From: Porcincola sp945869225
GTDB taxonomy: Bacteria > Bacillota > Clostridia > Lachnospirales > Lachnospiraceae
Reading direction: 5' to 3'
Length of the DNA stretch: 64,000 nucleotides
NCBI RefSeq assembly: GCF_052118625.1
Contig: NZ_JBQKGW010000004.1
Span: 124,001 to 188,000, forward strand
The notes under the pieces were generated by a model that was not told the origin of the DNA, did not search any database, and was given only the letters and a program-made list of their open reading frames with translations. Each line of letters begins with the position of its first letter. Position 1 is the stretch's first letter. The translations under genes were made by a program, and so were the position numbers. Of this stretch, positions 7,742 through 16,952 are shown one piece after another.

Positions 7742-9259
7742 ATGAAGAACAGAGCCCGTTTTTTCTCACAGCTTCATCCCCTCCGAACGTTTTCTGCCAT
7801 TCTGTATGACCGCTTCGTTCCCCGCGGAAGAAAGCTGCGGCTGACAGATGAGCTGGACGCTGTGTCCTGCCATCAGAAGGACAGTACCCGCACCTACTAT
7901 CTGGAGAAAATTTCTTCCACACTCTTTATCTCTTCTCTGATGGGTGCGGCTCTTCTCTTTGGAGCTTTGTACAGCGCCCGGCAGAATCGAAGCATCCCAT
8001 CCAACTTGATAACACGCCCTGGCTACGGAGAAGCGGTCCTTGAGGAGACCCTGAATCTGACCGCGGCCGGAGAGGGGGAATCGGAGAGCGTAACAGTCCG
8101 GGTCAGTCCAAAGGCATACACTTACAAGCAGGCTCAGATTCTTCTGGATCAGGCTGAGATACAGCTTCAGAAACAGCTTCCGGGGCGAAATGACTCACTG
8201 GACGATGTCCGTTTCCCACTGCAGCTTCCCCAGGCCTTGATGGATGGCTCTATTTCAGCGGAGTACACCATCTCTCCCTACGGTGTGATCGATGACACCA
8301 GCGGTGCGATCGTCGGAGATCTGACCGAAAACGGTACGCCTGTAACCATCGAAGCGACCCTCAAGGTGCAGGAACTTGAACGGATATGCCGTTATGCAGC
8401 GGTTGTCTTTCCTCCTGTTCTGACAGACAGGGAACAGTTTTCCGCCGAGCTGGATACAGCCCTTCGGACGGCTGACAGTTCAGATCCCACTTCCGACCAG
8501 ATCCAGCTGCCCGCTTATGCCGGAGATACTCCCCTGTCCTGGAGCCGCCCGAAAGGTCCCTTTCTCACGATTCTTTCCATCCTCACCATCCTCCTTCCCG
8601 CCCTTTTCTGGTTTCAGAAAGATGAAAAGATGAAAGAACTGGCAAAAAAGAGACGTGAACTGCTCGACCTGGACTACTCCGAGCTTCTCTTTAAACTCAC
8701 GCTGCTGATCGGCGCAGGTCTGACCATTAAAGGTGCATTCTCCCGGATCTGCAGCCAGCAAGACACTCTGCAGAACGGTTCATCTATGCCAGCCGGAACC
8801 GGAACAGGCTGCATCCAACATCCGCGTCACATCGGCTCTCAGAACACGTATACACAGAACACGAGCAGAAAAAGGCGGCATGAAAGCAATCGGCGGCACT
8901 TCCGGGAGATAAAGGGATCCCGTCCTGCATCTGCCCATCCGGTATATGGGGAGATCCGGATTCTGCTGCGCGAGATAACGGATGGCGTGCCGGAGGAAAC
9001 CGCCTACGAAAACTTTGGCCGGCGCTGCGGACTTCCGACTTACATCAAGCTTGGCTCCCTGCTCGCCCAGAATCTCCGCAAAGGCTCCAGCGGTCTGACC
9101 GCCCTGCTTGAAAAAGAAGCCTTTCTCTCGCTGCAGCAGCACCGAACCGCCGCCAGGAAGATGGGCGAGCGGGCATCTATGCGGATGCTCTTTCCAATGC
9201 TTCTGATGTTTGTCGATGTCATGCTCATCATGATGGTTCCGGCTATGCTCAGTTTCTGA
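7742..9259 (+). CDS. tadC: TadC-like T2SS F family protein with large extracytoplasmic insert
   Basis: At 505 residues this is longer than a typical TadC of about 300. Segments: a basic N-terminus, a membrane segment at about 57-76, a roughly 200-residue soluble region (about 80-280), a second membrane segment (about 282-300), then an F-domain split by a low-complexity stretch rich in Gly, Thr, Gln and Arg (about 345-395). It ends in two hydrophobic segments near MLFPMLLMFVDVMLIMM. The reading frame is continuous, so the insert is not an obvious frameshift. It follows tadB by 24 bases in the same operon. Confidence 0.75.
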   Translation: MKNRARFFSQLHPLRTFSAILYDRFVPRGRKLRLTDELDAVSCHQKDSTRTYYLEKISSTLFISSLMGAALLFGALYSARQNRSIPSNLITRPGYGEAVLEETLNLTAAGEGESESVTVRVSPKAYTYKQAQILLDQAEIQLQKQLPGRNDSLDDVRFPLQLPQALMDGSISAEYTISPYGVIDDTSGAIVGDLTENGTPVTIEATLKVQELERICRYAAVVFPPVLTDREQFSAELDTALRTADSSDPTSDQIQLPAYAGDTPLSWSRPKGPFLTILSILTILLPALFWFQKDEKMKELAKKRRELLDLDYSELLFKLTLLIGAGLTIKGAFSRICSQQDTLQNGSSMPAGTGTGCIQHPRHIGSQNTYTQNTSRKRRHESNRRHFREIKGSRPASAHPVYGEIRILLREITDGVPEETAYENFGRRCGLPTYIKLGSLLAQNLRKGSSGLTALLEKEAFLSLQQHRTAARKMGERASMRMLFPMLLMFVDVMLIMMVPAMLSF

Positions 9260-9280
9260 GACGGGTACACCCCTGATTGT

Positions 9281-9309
9281 TTGACGATGTGCAGACTGCA
9301 CGCTACAAT
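9281..9309 (+). promoter_or_regulatory. Promoter of the nucleoside hydrolase gene
   Basis: TTGACG (9281-9286), a 17-base spacer and TACAAT (9304-9309) lie in the short gap after tadC, 35 bases before the ATG. The match is close to the sigma-A consensus, so the hydrolase is probably transcribed separately from the pilus genes. Confidence 0.65.
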
Positions 9310-9343
9310 AATGCCAAAATGACGAAAAGGAGACAAATCAGAG

Positions 9344-10366
9344 ATGCTTGAAGAAATCAATACAATTCGTCAGCACGAAGAATCGGACTTCTGCACTCAT
9401 CCTGTCCGGAAGATCCTGATCGATACAGATCCTGGCGTGGATGACGCGCTTGCAATCATGCTCTGCGCTGCCGATCCATCGGTTCAAATCACTGCCATCA
9501 CGGCTGTTGCCGGCAATGTCGGTCTGAACCATACACTGGAGAATGCTCTGTATCTGAAGGAAGTCCTCGGGCTTTCTCATACCCTTGTATCGAAAGGGGC
9601 GGATCGTCCACTGGTTCTTTCCCCCGGGCGCGTCACAACAGTTCATGGAAATGACGGCCTCGGCGGACTGAGTAAGGCCCCGAAAGCGTCCCCTGACGCC
9701 GTACCGGCATGGGAGCGGATTTACGAGACTGCCGTCCAGGAGAAAGGGAATCTCGAGATTCTGGCACTCGGCCCGCTGACCAACCTGGCCATCGCGCTCC
9801 GGAAGCATCCGGACCTGAAAAGTCTGGTTAAAAACCTGGTCATTATGGGCGGAAGCGCAGGAAGCGGCAATGTGACAGAAGAGGCAGAATTCAATGCCTG
9901 GGTCGACCCGGACGCCTGCGATGAGGTGCTTCACTCCGGTATCCCGCTTCTGCTCTGCGGGCTGGATGGTCTTCAGCCTGCAGCCCTGGAGTTTCCGGAG
10001 CTGGATGCCCTGATGAACACCTTTCAAAACCGCGGCGGCGTGACTGAAAGCCTTGCCGTTCCGATCATCCGCTTTATTCGCCATTCGAGAAAAGGCTGGG
10101 GAGGACACCACAACGTCTGCATCTATGATCTGGCTACCGCTGTCTGCTTCCTTCATCCGGACGCCGCCCAGGCACGTTCCGCCCATCTGTCCTGTGTGAC
10201 AGAGGATGGTCCCGCGCTTGGCAAGACTGTCGCATCGGCTGCCGTTTCCGGAGAAGCCTGCACCTCCCAGATCCTGTGCAGCATGGACAAGCAGCAGTAT
10301 CTTGACGCGTTTCGCTTCATGCTGACCCGTCTGTCCGACCCGGATCTATCCCGCTCCTCTGTCTGA
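9344..10366 (+). CDS. Nucleoside hydrolase (inosine/uridine-preferring family)
   Basis: This enzyme hydrolyses the N-glycosidic bond of ribonucleosides to free base and ribose for purine or pyrimidine salvage. The signature DTDPGVDD is at residues 27-34, binding calcium and ribose. GNVGLNHT, the EFNAWVDPDAC segment and the late YDLATAV aspartate region are all present. The 340-residue length is normal. AAGGAG is 11 bases upstream of the ATG. It lies between the pilus operon and a convergent beta-propeller gene and has its own promoter. Confidence 0.92.
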   Translation: MLEEINTIRQHEESDFCTHPVRKILIDTDPGVDDALAIMLCAADPSVQITAITAVAGNVGLNHTLENALYLKEVLGLSHTLVSKGADRPLVLSPGRVTTVHGNDGLGGLSKAPKASPDAVPAWERIYETAVQEKGNLEILALGPLTNLAIALRKHPDLKSLVKNLVIMGGSAGSGNVTEEAEFNAWVDPDACDEVLHSGIPLLLCGLDGLQPAALEFPELDALMNTFQNRGGVTESLAVPIIRFIRHSRKGWGGHHNVCIYDLATAVCFLHPDAAQARSAHLSCVTEDGPALGKTVASAAVSGEACTSQILCSMDKQQYLDAFRFMLTRLSDPDLSRSSV

Positions 10367-10393
10367 CAGCAGCCCCACAGGGTAGCAAAAATC

Positions 10394-10418
10394 AAAAAGG
10401 CGCACCCGCAGGTGCGCC
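10394..10418 (-). terminator. Intrinsic terminator after the beta-propeller gene
   Basis: Perfect 8-bp stem GGCGCACC/GGTGCGCC with a CGCA loop (10399-10418). Read on the minus strand it is followed by TTTTT (10398-10394) and another short T run. It may also act weakly for the convergent nucleoside hydrolase gene. Confidence 0.85.
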
Positions 10419-10434
10419 TCTTCCAAAAGTCATA

Positions 10435-12312
10435 TCAGTGAAGCTTCAGACCCCATATCTTGCTCGATCTCGTCCCGATGATGACATAGTTGTTATAGAC
10501 AGCCGGGGACGCCTCAATTGCCCCCTCGCTCAGTTCGAACTGTGTGAACTGAGCGCCTGTCTTCCCATCCAGGAGATACATCCGACCGCCACAGCTTGCA
10601 TAGATCACATATCCGGTTCCATCCTCGTTATAAACACAGACAGGGGACGACCATGCATAGAATGCCTTGTGTTCCCATTTTACCTCTCCTGTCTTTTTAT
10701 CAAGGCAGGCCAGAACACCACCTGAAGGCGTGCCCGTCATCGCGACTGTCACATAGATGTTGTCATCCAGACTGTCCCGGCCAACCGCGATTGTCGACTG
10801 GACACCGCCGGAGACCCCCTTCTGAGAATAACAGTCATATTCCCGCTTCCAGATGATTTCACCCGTCTCCGCATCAATCTTCCAGATCGGAATCGGAGCG
10901 GTCGTATTGCTCCTCCACCCTATATGAAAGGATGTCGATATGTACAGATACAGATGCCCATTCTCAGCCGACAGTACAGGGGTATCGTTGGTATCATCCA
11001 GCGTATCCTGGACCCAGACCAGCTGCAGCGTATGCAAATCCATGCACATCAGGTTCCCGCCATTGTCCGCCACAAACAAATAGCCCTTGTATATGTCGCA
11101 GCTGTCCTCCATACCAAGCCAGTACTGCTGAACGCTCGTCCTTGTTCCCATGTAGTGCCATTTGACCACCTTGTCCGGATTGATCGAAATCTGTCCCGTC
11201 GTCTGGTCATATACAGTATTCAGATGGAAGAGATACAGGATGCCGTTTTCTCCGGGCCAGATCAGTGTATCGGTTTCCGCATCCACAAGTGGAGACGAAT
11301 CAAAATAGCTCAGGTTTCCCCTGAGTGAGAATTCATCGATCGCTCCGAATTCATACATGGTGCTCATGTCTACCAGATTCACGATAAATGCATGAGCTGT
11401 TCCCTCATTGCTGTCATATCCGGCACCGACATAGAGGATCGGATATCCTCTGGGATCAAGCGCACCCGCGCCCTTGAAGGTCCACCCCAGATAGAGCGGG
11501 TCCCTTGTCTTCTCCCCCGTTTCCATATCCAGGAAATAGACATATCCGTCCATACAGGCATAGATGACTTCGACCAGATCGTCCTTCTCCTTCGCCCAGT
11601 CGTACATTGCCATGTTCTTTTTCTGATTTCGGCTCCACCGCCTGAGAAGCGGCTGTCCAGTCCATCCGGACCCGGTCCAGGTAGCTGTGCCGACAGTCAG
11701 GCCACCGGTCTGCTGGGTCCAGACTCCTTCGATGGAGGCATCCCGGATGTCTGCATGTCCATACGTCGGATCGTCACGGAAGTTGTTTCCCCGGAAGGTC
11801 ACAATCCCGTCCACATCCGTATAATCCTGCGGCATCCCGAACTGAATGTCCGTATCAGATACATACGTCGACGGATCATCCAGGACTTTCCCATTTACTT
11901 CGATTCCTGTCGATGCAATCAGATTAGAAGGTCTGGTCGATTCCACCGCATGCGGGGAAAAAGGTACCTCTGTCTCCGGTTCTGCCGCCGGCTCCGACTC
12001 TGTCTCCACCCCAGACATCATGCCGCTTTCCGTCCCGATTCCGCCCGTCTCACCCAAGTGAGTACCGGCTGCGTTATACTTCGCCTGATGGATCAGATTC
12101 CAGGCGCCTTCCCATCCGCTTTCCAGGACCGTACAGATCTGCGAACGGCCTTCCCAGCAGAAAAATGCAGCCACCAGAACCGCCACAAGGATCAGCACAT
12201 TCCTCATTGTATGTCTGGGCTTCAGACAACCCATGTCCTTGTAGGGTTTTGTCGCTGCATACCGGCTGTACAACCGATACTTTTCCTGCTCCGGGCTGCT
12301 CTCTCTGCTCAT
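10435..12312 (-). CDS. Membrane-anchored PQQ-type beta-propeller protein
   Basis: The 625-residue protein has a short cytoplasmic N-terminus, one membrane segment (about 36-53), an acidic/Thr-rich spacer (about 85-120), and a domain built of repeated PQQ-like blades with motifs such as DGYVYFLDMETGE, WKIDAETGEIIWKREY and LACLDKKTGEVKW. The fold resembles BamB and alcohol dehydrogenase propellers, but PQQ binding is not implied. It probably sits outside the membrane as a binding or scaffold protein. It is transcribed against the pilus genes on both sides. The ATG has GGGAGGGAG upstream. The molecular role is unknown. Confidence 0.8.
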   Translation of the reverse strand: MSRESSPEQEKYRLYSRYAATKPYKDMGCLKPRHTMRNVLILVAVLVAAFFCWEGRSQICTVLESGWEGAWNLIHQAKYNAAGTHLGETGGIGTESGMMSGVETESEPAAEPETEVPFSPHAVESTRPSNLIASTGIEVNGKVLDDPSTYVSDTDIQFGMPQDYTDVDGIVTFRGNNFRDDPTYGHADIRDASIEGVWTQQTGGLTVGTATWTGSGWTGQPLLRRWSRNQKKNMAMYDWAKEKDDLVEVIYACMDGYVYFLDMETGEKTRDPLYLGWTFKGAGALDPRGYPILYVGAGYDSNEGTAHAFIVNLVDMSTMYEFGAIDEFSLRGNLSYFDSSPLVDAETDTLIWPGENGILYLFHLNTVYDQTTGQISINPDKVVKWHYMGTRTSVQQYWLGMEDSCDIYKGYLFVADNGGNLMCMDLHTLQLVWVQDTLDDTNDTPVLSAENGHLYLYISTSFHIGWRSNTTAPIPIWKIDAETGEIIWKREYDCYSQKGVSGGVQSTIAVGRDSLDDNIYVTVAMTGTPSGGVLACLDKKTGEVKWEHKAFYAWSSPVCVYNEDGTGYVIYASCGGRMYLLDGKTGAQFTQFELSEGAIEASPAVYNNYVIIGTRSSKIWGLKLH

Positions 12313-12353
12313 CGTTCGATACTCCCTCCCTTTATACCTGTTAAGGCCAGTCC

Positions 12354-12382
12354 ATTATCGCACCGCTGAAAAATCGCGTCAA
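12354..12382 (-). promoter_or_regulatory. Promoter of the beta-propeller gene
   Basis: On the minus strand TTGACG (12382-12377), a 17-base spacer and GATAAT (12359-12354) precede the ATG by about 40 bases. Confidence 0.6.
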
Positions 12383-12405
12383 ACATCGATATGAGGTAAC
12401 CAGAC

Positions 12406-13092
12406 ATGCTCCCACCCGATCTGCTGTTCCTGCTCTCCTTTTCAATGGGCTGCGCCATTTATGACCTGAAAACCGGAAAGATCCCGAATTTTTTCGTGCT
12501 CTGCGGACTTCTGTGCGGCTCTGCCACACTGCTTCTATCCTGTGCCGGAGCCTCCCTGAGCACGATCTTCCGGATCCGCTTTCCTGTTTTCAATCTCGCT
12601 CAGCCGGATCCAGCCAGCTGCATCCTGGGCTTCCTGCTGCCATACCTCCTCTTCGGACTTCCCGTCCTCCTCGGTATGATCGGCGGAGGCGACGTCAAGC
12701 TGCTGTCCGTCGCCGGTCTGTTTCTAGGCGCAGAAGCCGTATGGAACGTGATCCAGACCTCTGTCCTGATCGGTGCCGTCTATGCGGGGTTCATTCTGGT
12801 TCGTCACCGCAATGGATATCAGCGGTTTATGTTTCTCCGGAACTATCTCTGCGAGGTGGCATCTGTACTCCGCAGCCGCCAAACTCCCCCGGCCAGTCTT
12901 CCTGCCGTTTCGCACCCCAGCCTGTCCCTTTCAAATATCCATCCTTCCGGGGCAGCACATGCCGGCCCTCTGCTCTCTCATCCCCGCCTGCGCCGCTATC
13001 GCAGCGCAGGGACGGCAGATGCTGAATTCTGCTTCTCCGTCCCGATCTTTCTGGCACTTCTTTTTCACACCCTGCTGGCGCAGTTTCCATGA
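12406..13092 (+). CDS. Prepilin peptidase, A24 family, second copy
   Basis: The 228-residue membrane protein has the two catalytic aspartates of A24 peptidases: D20 in AIYDLKTGKIPN and D96 in GGGDVKLL. Hydrophobic segments fill residues 1-140. A Ser/Pro/His-rich cytoplasmic segment (about 150-205) and a last hydrophobic stretch follow. It is longer and distinct in sequence from the peptidase at 625-1068, so the two may process different prepilins. A GAGG ribosome site precedes the ATG. It is followed after 30 bases by the TadZ gene. Confidence 0.82.
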   Translation: MLPPDLLFLLSFSMGCAIYDLKTGKIPNFFVLCGLLCGSATLLLSCAGASLSTIFRIRFPVFNLAQPDPASCILGFLLPYLLFGLPVLLGMIGGGDVKLLSVAGLFLGAEAVWNVIQTSVLIGAVYAGFILVRHRNGYQRFMFLRNYLCEVASVLRSRQTPPASLPAVSHPSLSLSNIHPSGAAHAGPLLSHPRLRRYRSAGTADAEFCFSVPIFLALLFHTLLAQFP

Positions 13093-13122
13093 ACGTCTTT
13101 CACCATCACCAGAGGAGGTCTT

Positions 13123-14238
13123 ATGACAGAAACCAAAAAAATCTTTGCGATCTGCGATCTGGATGAACATTATGTCGTCCGGCTCGCGAACTACCTCACT
13201 GAAAAAAAGGCTGTTCCCTTCGAGATACTTGCCTTTACAAACCTTGACAGTCTCGCGATCTATGCCGGGGCACACCCAATCGAAATTCTCCTGATTTCGC
13301 GGCAGGCGCTGAATGAAAAGGTCAAGGAGCTGAATATCAGACGAATTCTGCTGCTAAGCGACAGCGATGAATTTGACCGCCAGCTCGCAGCGTCTCCGGA
13401 TGACTTCCTTCATATCCCTGATGAGGAAGACACTGCATCATCCATTTCCTACCCGTCCATCCGGAAGTTCCAGTCCTCCGAGAACATCGCCAGGGAAGTC
13501 ATGAGCTATTACACGGAGGGCCGCCTGGGACTTTCCAAGAAGCTTCAGGAAATCGGCACATCCATCTACGCTGTCCACTCCCCGATCGCCCGCTGCGGAA
13601 AAACGCTGTTCTCACTGACTCTATCGGAAATCCTGGGCGAAAAAAAGAAGACCCTCTACCTGAATCTGGAAAATTACAGCGGCTTTGAAGCCCTTTTCGG
13701 TCAGACATACCGGTCTGACCTGACCGACCTCGTCTACCTTTCCAGAAAAAATGAAGGGAGTCTTCCTCTAAAACTTGAACATGTCATCCGCCCGCTTCGG
13801 AACGCCGACTACATTCCTCCGGCTTTCTTCCCCGGTGACTTGAGAGAGATTCATGCCGGAGAATGGATCTCCTTTCTCACTTCCACCGCTGCTTTTATGG
13901 AGTATCGGGCAATTGTCCTCGATATCGGAAGCGAGCCGTCCGGTATCCCCGACCTTCTCTCATCCGCCGCCCACATCTACATGCCTGTGCTTCCCGATCC
14001 ACTATCCCGGGCAAAAATCTCACAGTATGAAAAGGATATGGAAGCCTTGTCCTTCAGTCCGCTGATGGACAGAACCGTCCGGCTGTACCTTCCGGAAGTT
14101 TCCGTCCGCGGGGGCGGAAGCGAATTCCTGGACCATCTGATCAGCAGTGATATGGGGCGCTATGTCCGAAGACTGCTCTCCGAGGAAGCCATGCAGGCGT
14201 GTACGCCTCCCCGGCATCAGGCAGCGATGCAGCCCTGA
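13123..14238 (+). CDS. tadZ: TadZ/CpaE-like pilus localisation ATPase
   Basis: The 371-residue protein has an N-terminal receiver-like domain (about 1-125) and a C-terminal MinD/ParA-type domain from about 150. The P-loop reads HSPIARCGKTLFSL near residues 152-165. It keeps GKT but lacks the usual lysine/glycine start of the deviant Walker A, as seen in some TadZ proteins. TadZ helps place the Tad machinery at the cell pole. AGGAGG precedes the ATG by a good distance. TadA is usually next to TadZ; here it is 6.4 kb upstream. Confidence 0.8.
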   Translation: MTETKKIFAICDLDEHYVVRLANYLTEKKAVPFEILAFTNLDSLAIYAGAHPIEILLISRQALNEKVKELNIRRILLLSDSDEFDRQLAASPDDFLHIPDEEDTASSISYPSIRKFQSSENIAREVMSYYTEGRLGLSKKLQEIGTSIYAVHSPIARCGKTLFSLTLSEILGEKKKTLYLNLENYSGFEALFGQTYRSDLTDLVYLSRKNEGSLPLKLEHVIRPLRNADYIPPAFFPGDLREIHAGEWISFLTSTAAFMEYRAIVLDIGSEPSGIPDLLSSAAHIYMPVLPDPLSRAKISQYEKDMEALSFSPLMDRTVRLYLPEVSVRGGGSEFLDHLISSDMGRYVRRLLSEEAMQACTPPRHQAAMQP

Positions 14239-14250
14239 TCCTCCCCGTTG

Positions 14251-15273
14251 TCAGGAACGGATATAGTCCTGCTCAGACTTCGGCGGCCGGGTCATCAGGT
14301 TCCGAACCGTCTCCCTCGGATCCGCACCGTGGTTGATCACAGCATCGACGGCGTCAACAAGCGGCATCTCCACGCCATACTTTTTCTCCAGCTCCAGCGC
14401 TGCAGGTATGGCATTGATGCCTTCGACAACCATCCCGACCTTCTTCACAGCCTGGTCCGGCTTCATTCCCTGCCCGATCAGGTGCCCGCAGCGATTGTTT
14501 CTGGAATGCTCGGACGTCGCTGTGACAATCAGGTCTCCGATTCCTGCCAGACCGTAGAAAGTCTCCGCCTTGCATCCCATCTTCAGGCCAAGCATCGTAA
14601 TCTCATGCATGCCGCGTGTGATCAGTGCTGCCTTCGTGTTGTCACCATATCCAAGCCCGAGTGCGATCCCGGACGCAAGTGCAATGATATTCTTCAGGGC
14701 GCCACAGAGTTCAATGCCCAGTACATCGTCATTCGTATAGACGCGCATGACATCATTCATAAAGACTTTCTGGACATATTCTGCCGTCTTCATATCTGTG
14801 CAGGACGCGACAATCGTCGTCGGAAGATCCAGTGAGACCTCCTCCGCATGGGTCGGGCCGGACAGCGCGACCAGCCTGACAGACGTATGTTTTCCGTCTT
14901 TGCCAAGCTCATCTCCAATCACCTGCGTCAGGGTAAACAGCGTATCCGGCTCAATTCCCTTCGCCACATCGACAATCACCTGTCCATCCGGGATATACGG
15001 AGCCGCCTTCCTTGCTGTTGACCGGACAAAGACAGAGGGCACTGCAAAAAGAAGAATATCCTTTCCCGTGCATACCTCCTCGATGTCCTTTGTAAAGACA
15101 ATCGAATCCGGAATGATCATGCCCGGCAGATTCGGGTGTCTTCTCGTCTTGCTGTATTCCTCCACTTCTTTCGGAAGGGCGGACCACACCATCACATCAT
15201 AGCCCATGTTTGAAAGCATTCTGGCAAGCGCCATTCCCCATGTACCTGCTCCGAGGACTCCAATCTTTACCAT
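14251..15273 (-). CDS. gpsA: NAD(P)H-dependent glycerol-3-phosphate dehydrogenase
   Basis: Reduces dihydroxyacetone phosphate to sn-glycerol 3-phosphate for phospholipid synthesis. The N-terminal Rossmann loop is GAGTWGMALA (residues 7-16). The catalytic lysine lies in the ALKNIIALASG region near 190, and the substrate-binding NNRCGHLIGQG segment follows. The length is 340 residues. The frame is open further upstream, but the ATG at 15273 places the Rossmann motif at the usual distance and has GAGAGGAA upstream. It converges on the tadZ gene with only 12 bases between stops. Confidence 0.95.
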   Translation of the reverse strand: MVKIGVLGAGTWGMALARMLSNMGYDVMVWSALPKEVEEYSKTRRHPNLPGMIIPDSIVFTKDIEEVCTGKDILLFAVPSVFVRSTARKAAPYIPDGQVIVDVAKGIEPDTLFTLTQVIGDELGKDGKHTSVRLVALSGPTHAEEVSLDLPTTIVASCTDMKTAEYVQKVFMNDVMRVYTNDDVLGIELCGALKNIIALASGIALGLGYGDNTKAALITRGMHEITMLGLKMGCKAETFYGLAGIGDLIVTATSEHSRNNRCGHLIGQGMKPDQAVKKVGMVVEGINAIPAALELEKKYGVEMPLVDAVDAVINHGADPRETVRNLMTRPPKSEQDYIRS

Positions 15274-15317
15274 ATCTCTATTCCTCTCTGCGAACCCAAA
15301 CCTGCACCGACAAAAGC

Positions 15318-15346
15318 ATTCTACCATCATTCCAAGACGGGGGCAA
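15318..15346 (-). promoter_or_regulatory. Promoter of gpsA
   Basis: On the minus strand TTGCCC (15346-15341), a 17-base spacer and TAGAAT (15323-15318) lie about 45 bases before the chosen gpsA start, which supports that start. Confidence 0.6.
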
Positions 15347-15441
15347 ACTGCACCCTTCTGCTGCCTTCGATCCCCTCCGCCTGCTCTCGATCTGCTTCGA
15401 TCTGTCCTTAATATGCCCTCAACCTGTCTTCCACCCCTACG

Positions 15442-16851
15442 TCAGCATTCCTTCTTCTCAGATACCGGCGCTGCCGGAATCTCGCCCGGCTCCTTCCTTG
15501 CCTTCAGCTGCTTCAGGAATGAAACCGCGAACGGGACTGAGATCAGGGCTGCGGTGATATCTGAAATCGGCTGTGCGATCTCAATTCCTGTCAGACCGAG
15601 ATAAAGCGGAAGGAGCTCGATCAGCGGAATGAAGCAGAGCCCCGTTCGAAGCGCGGATAGAAAAAGCGCCCTTCCACTTTTCCCGATACTCTGAAACATC
15701 ATGTTAATCGGAACCGACAGCGGCTGAAACAGTGCGGACACACAGGCCCATCTCAGGGCAATGGTTCCGATTTCAATCACCTCCGGATCGTTGCGGAACC
15801 AGGTGATGATCGGCTGAGCAAAAATCATACAGACGACGGCAAACACGGACAACAGGCCTGCGGCCATTTTCACCGTGAAATGGAAGCTTTCGCGCACACG
15901 CTGGTACTTCCGTGCTCCATAGTTGAAGGAAATGACAGGCTGCATGCCCTGCCCCGTCCCGATCGCGCAGGCGCCGATGAAGAAGCTCATTCTGCCTACG
16001 ATACTCATCGCTGCAATGGCCGGATCGCCGTACACCTTCGCCTGCTGATTCAGCAGGATGGTACTGGCCGCATTCAGCCCCTGGCGCAGAAGACTGGGCG
16101 ATCCGACCTTCATGATCTCCCAGTACGTTGAAAGCTCCGTGCTGATACGGTGCGGCGAGACATCTGTAACGGTGATATGGATGTAGAACATTGAAAGAAG
16201 AATCAGAAAACTGATGATCTGAGAAAGGCAGGTAGACAGCCCGGCGCCGGACACCCCCATCCTAAAGCCGAACATCAGGATCGGATCGCCGATCATATTC
16301 AGGATTCCGCCGGTTGTCAGGCCAATCATCGCGTACATCGCCCTGCCCTCATAGCGAAGCAGGTTGTTCAGCGTACAGCTTGCGGACAGAAACGGGCCGG
16401 CAATCAGAATCCAGACGGCATACTGACGGGCATACGGAAGGATGGTCTTGGTGCTGCCCAGAAAATACAGAACCCGGTTCAGATTCAGATAGAAGGCCAG
16501 TGACAAAAGCGTTCCCAGAAGGGAGGACAGGAAAAATGTACTTGCCGCGAACATCTTTGCCTTTTCAGGGCTCTTCGCCCCGAGAAACCTTGCAACAAAA
16601 CTTCCTGCGCCATGTCCGCACATGAATCCGATGGCCTGATAGAAGGTCATGAACGCGAAGACAATCCCAACCGCCCCTGAGGCAGATGTCCCGAGCCGCG
16701 AGACAAAGTACGTATCTGCAGTATTGTAGATGTTTGTCACAAGCATGCTGATAATCGTCGGGAACGCCAGCGTTCCGATCAGCTTCCCGATGGGTGTCTG
16801 CGTCATCCGAATGTACTGCTTCCTTGTCTGCTCTTCATTTTGATTCTGCAT
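15442..16851 (-). CDS. MATE family efflux transporter
   Basis: The 469-residue protein has about twelve hydrophobic segments in two similar halves, as in multidrug and toxic compound extrusion transporters driven by Na+ or H+. Signature pieces include GTLAFPTIISMLVTNIYN in the first helix, ADTYFVSRLGTSASGAVG, and MSIVGRMSFFIGACAIGTGQG with QPVISFNYGA in the second half. The substrate cannot be told from sequence. AAGGA lies before the ATG. It is downstream of aspS behind a hairpin. Confidence 0.9.
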   Translation of the reverse strand: MQNQNEEQTRKQYIRMTQTPIGKLIGTLAFPTIISMLVTNIYNTADTYFVSRLGTSASGAVGIVFAFMTFYQAIGFMCGHGAGSFVARFLGAKSPEKAKMFAASTFFLSSLLGTLLSLAFYLNLNRVLYFLGSTKTILPYARQYAVWILIAGPFLSASCTLNNLLRYEGRAMYAMIGLTTGGILNMIGDPILMFGFRMGVSGAGLSTCLSQIISFLILLSMFYIHITVTDVSPHRISTELSTYWEIMKVGSPSLLRQGLNAASTILLNQQAKVYGDPAIAAMSIVGRMSFFIGACAIGTGQGMQPVISFNYGARKYQRVRESFHFTVKMAAGLLSVFAVVCMIFAQPIITWFRNDPEVIEIGTIALRWACVSALFQPLSVPINMMFQSIGKSGRALFLSALRTGLCFIPLIELLPLYLGLTGIEIAQPISDITAALISVPFAVSFLKQLKARKEPGEIPAAPVSEKKEC

Positions 16852-16900
16852 ACCATGATTCCTTCATTCCTGTGGGACTGCCGCTCCACCACAGACAACA

Positions 16901-16931
16901 GAGCGGCAGAGCCTGATTCTCTCTGCCGCTT
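16901..16931 (-). terminator. Hairpin after aspS, probable terminator
   Basis: Perfect 9-bp stem GCGGCAGAG (16903-16911) with CTCTGCCGC (16921-16929) and a 9-base loop, between the aspS stop and the MATE start. The T-tract on the minus strand is weak, so read-through is likely. Confidence 0.55.
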
Positions 16932-16952
16932 TCATGTCTTCCGTATTTCCTG

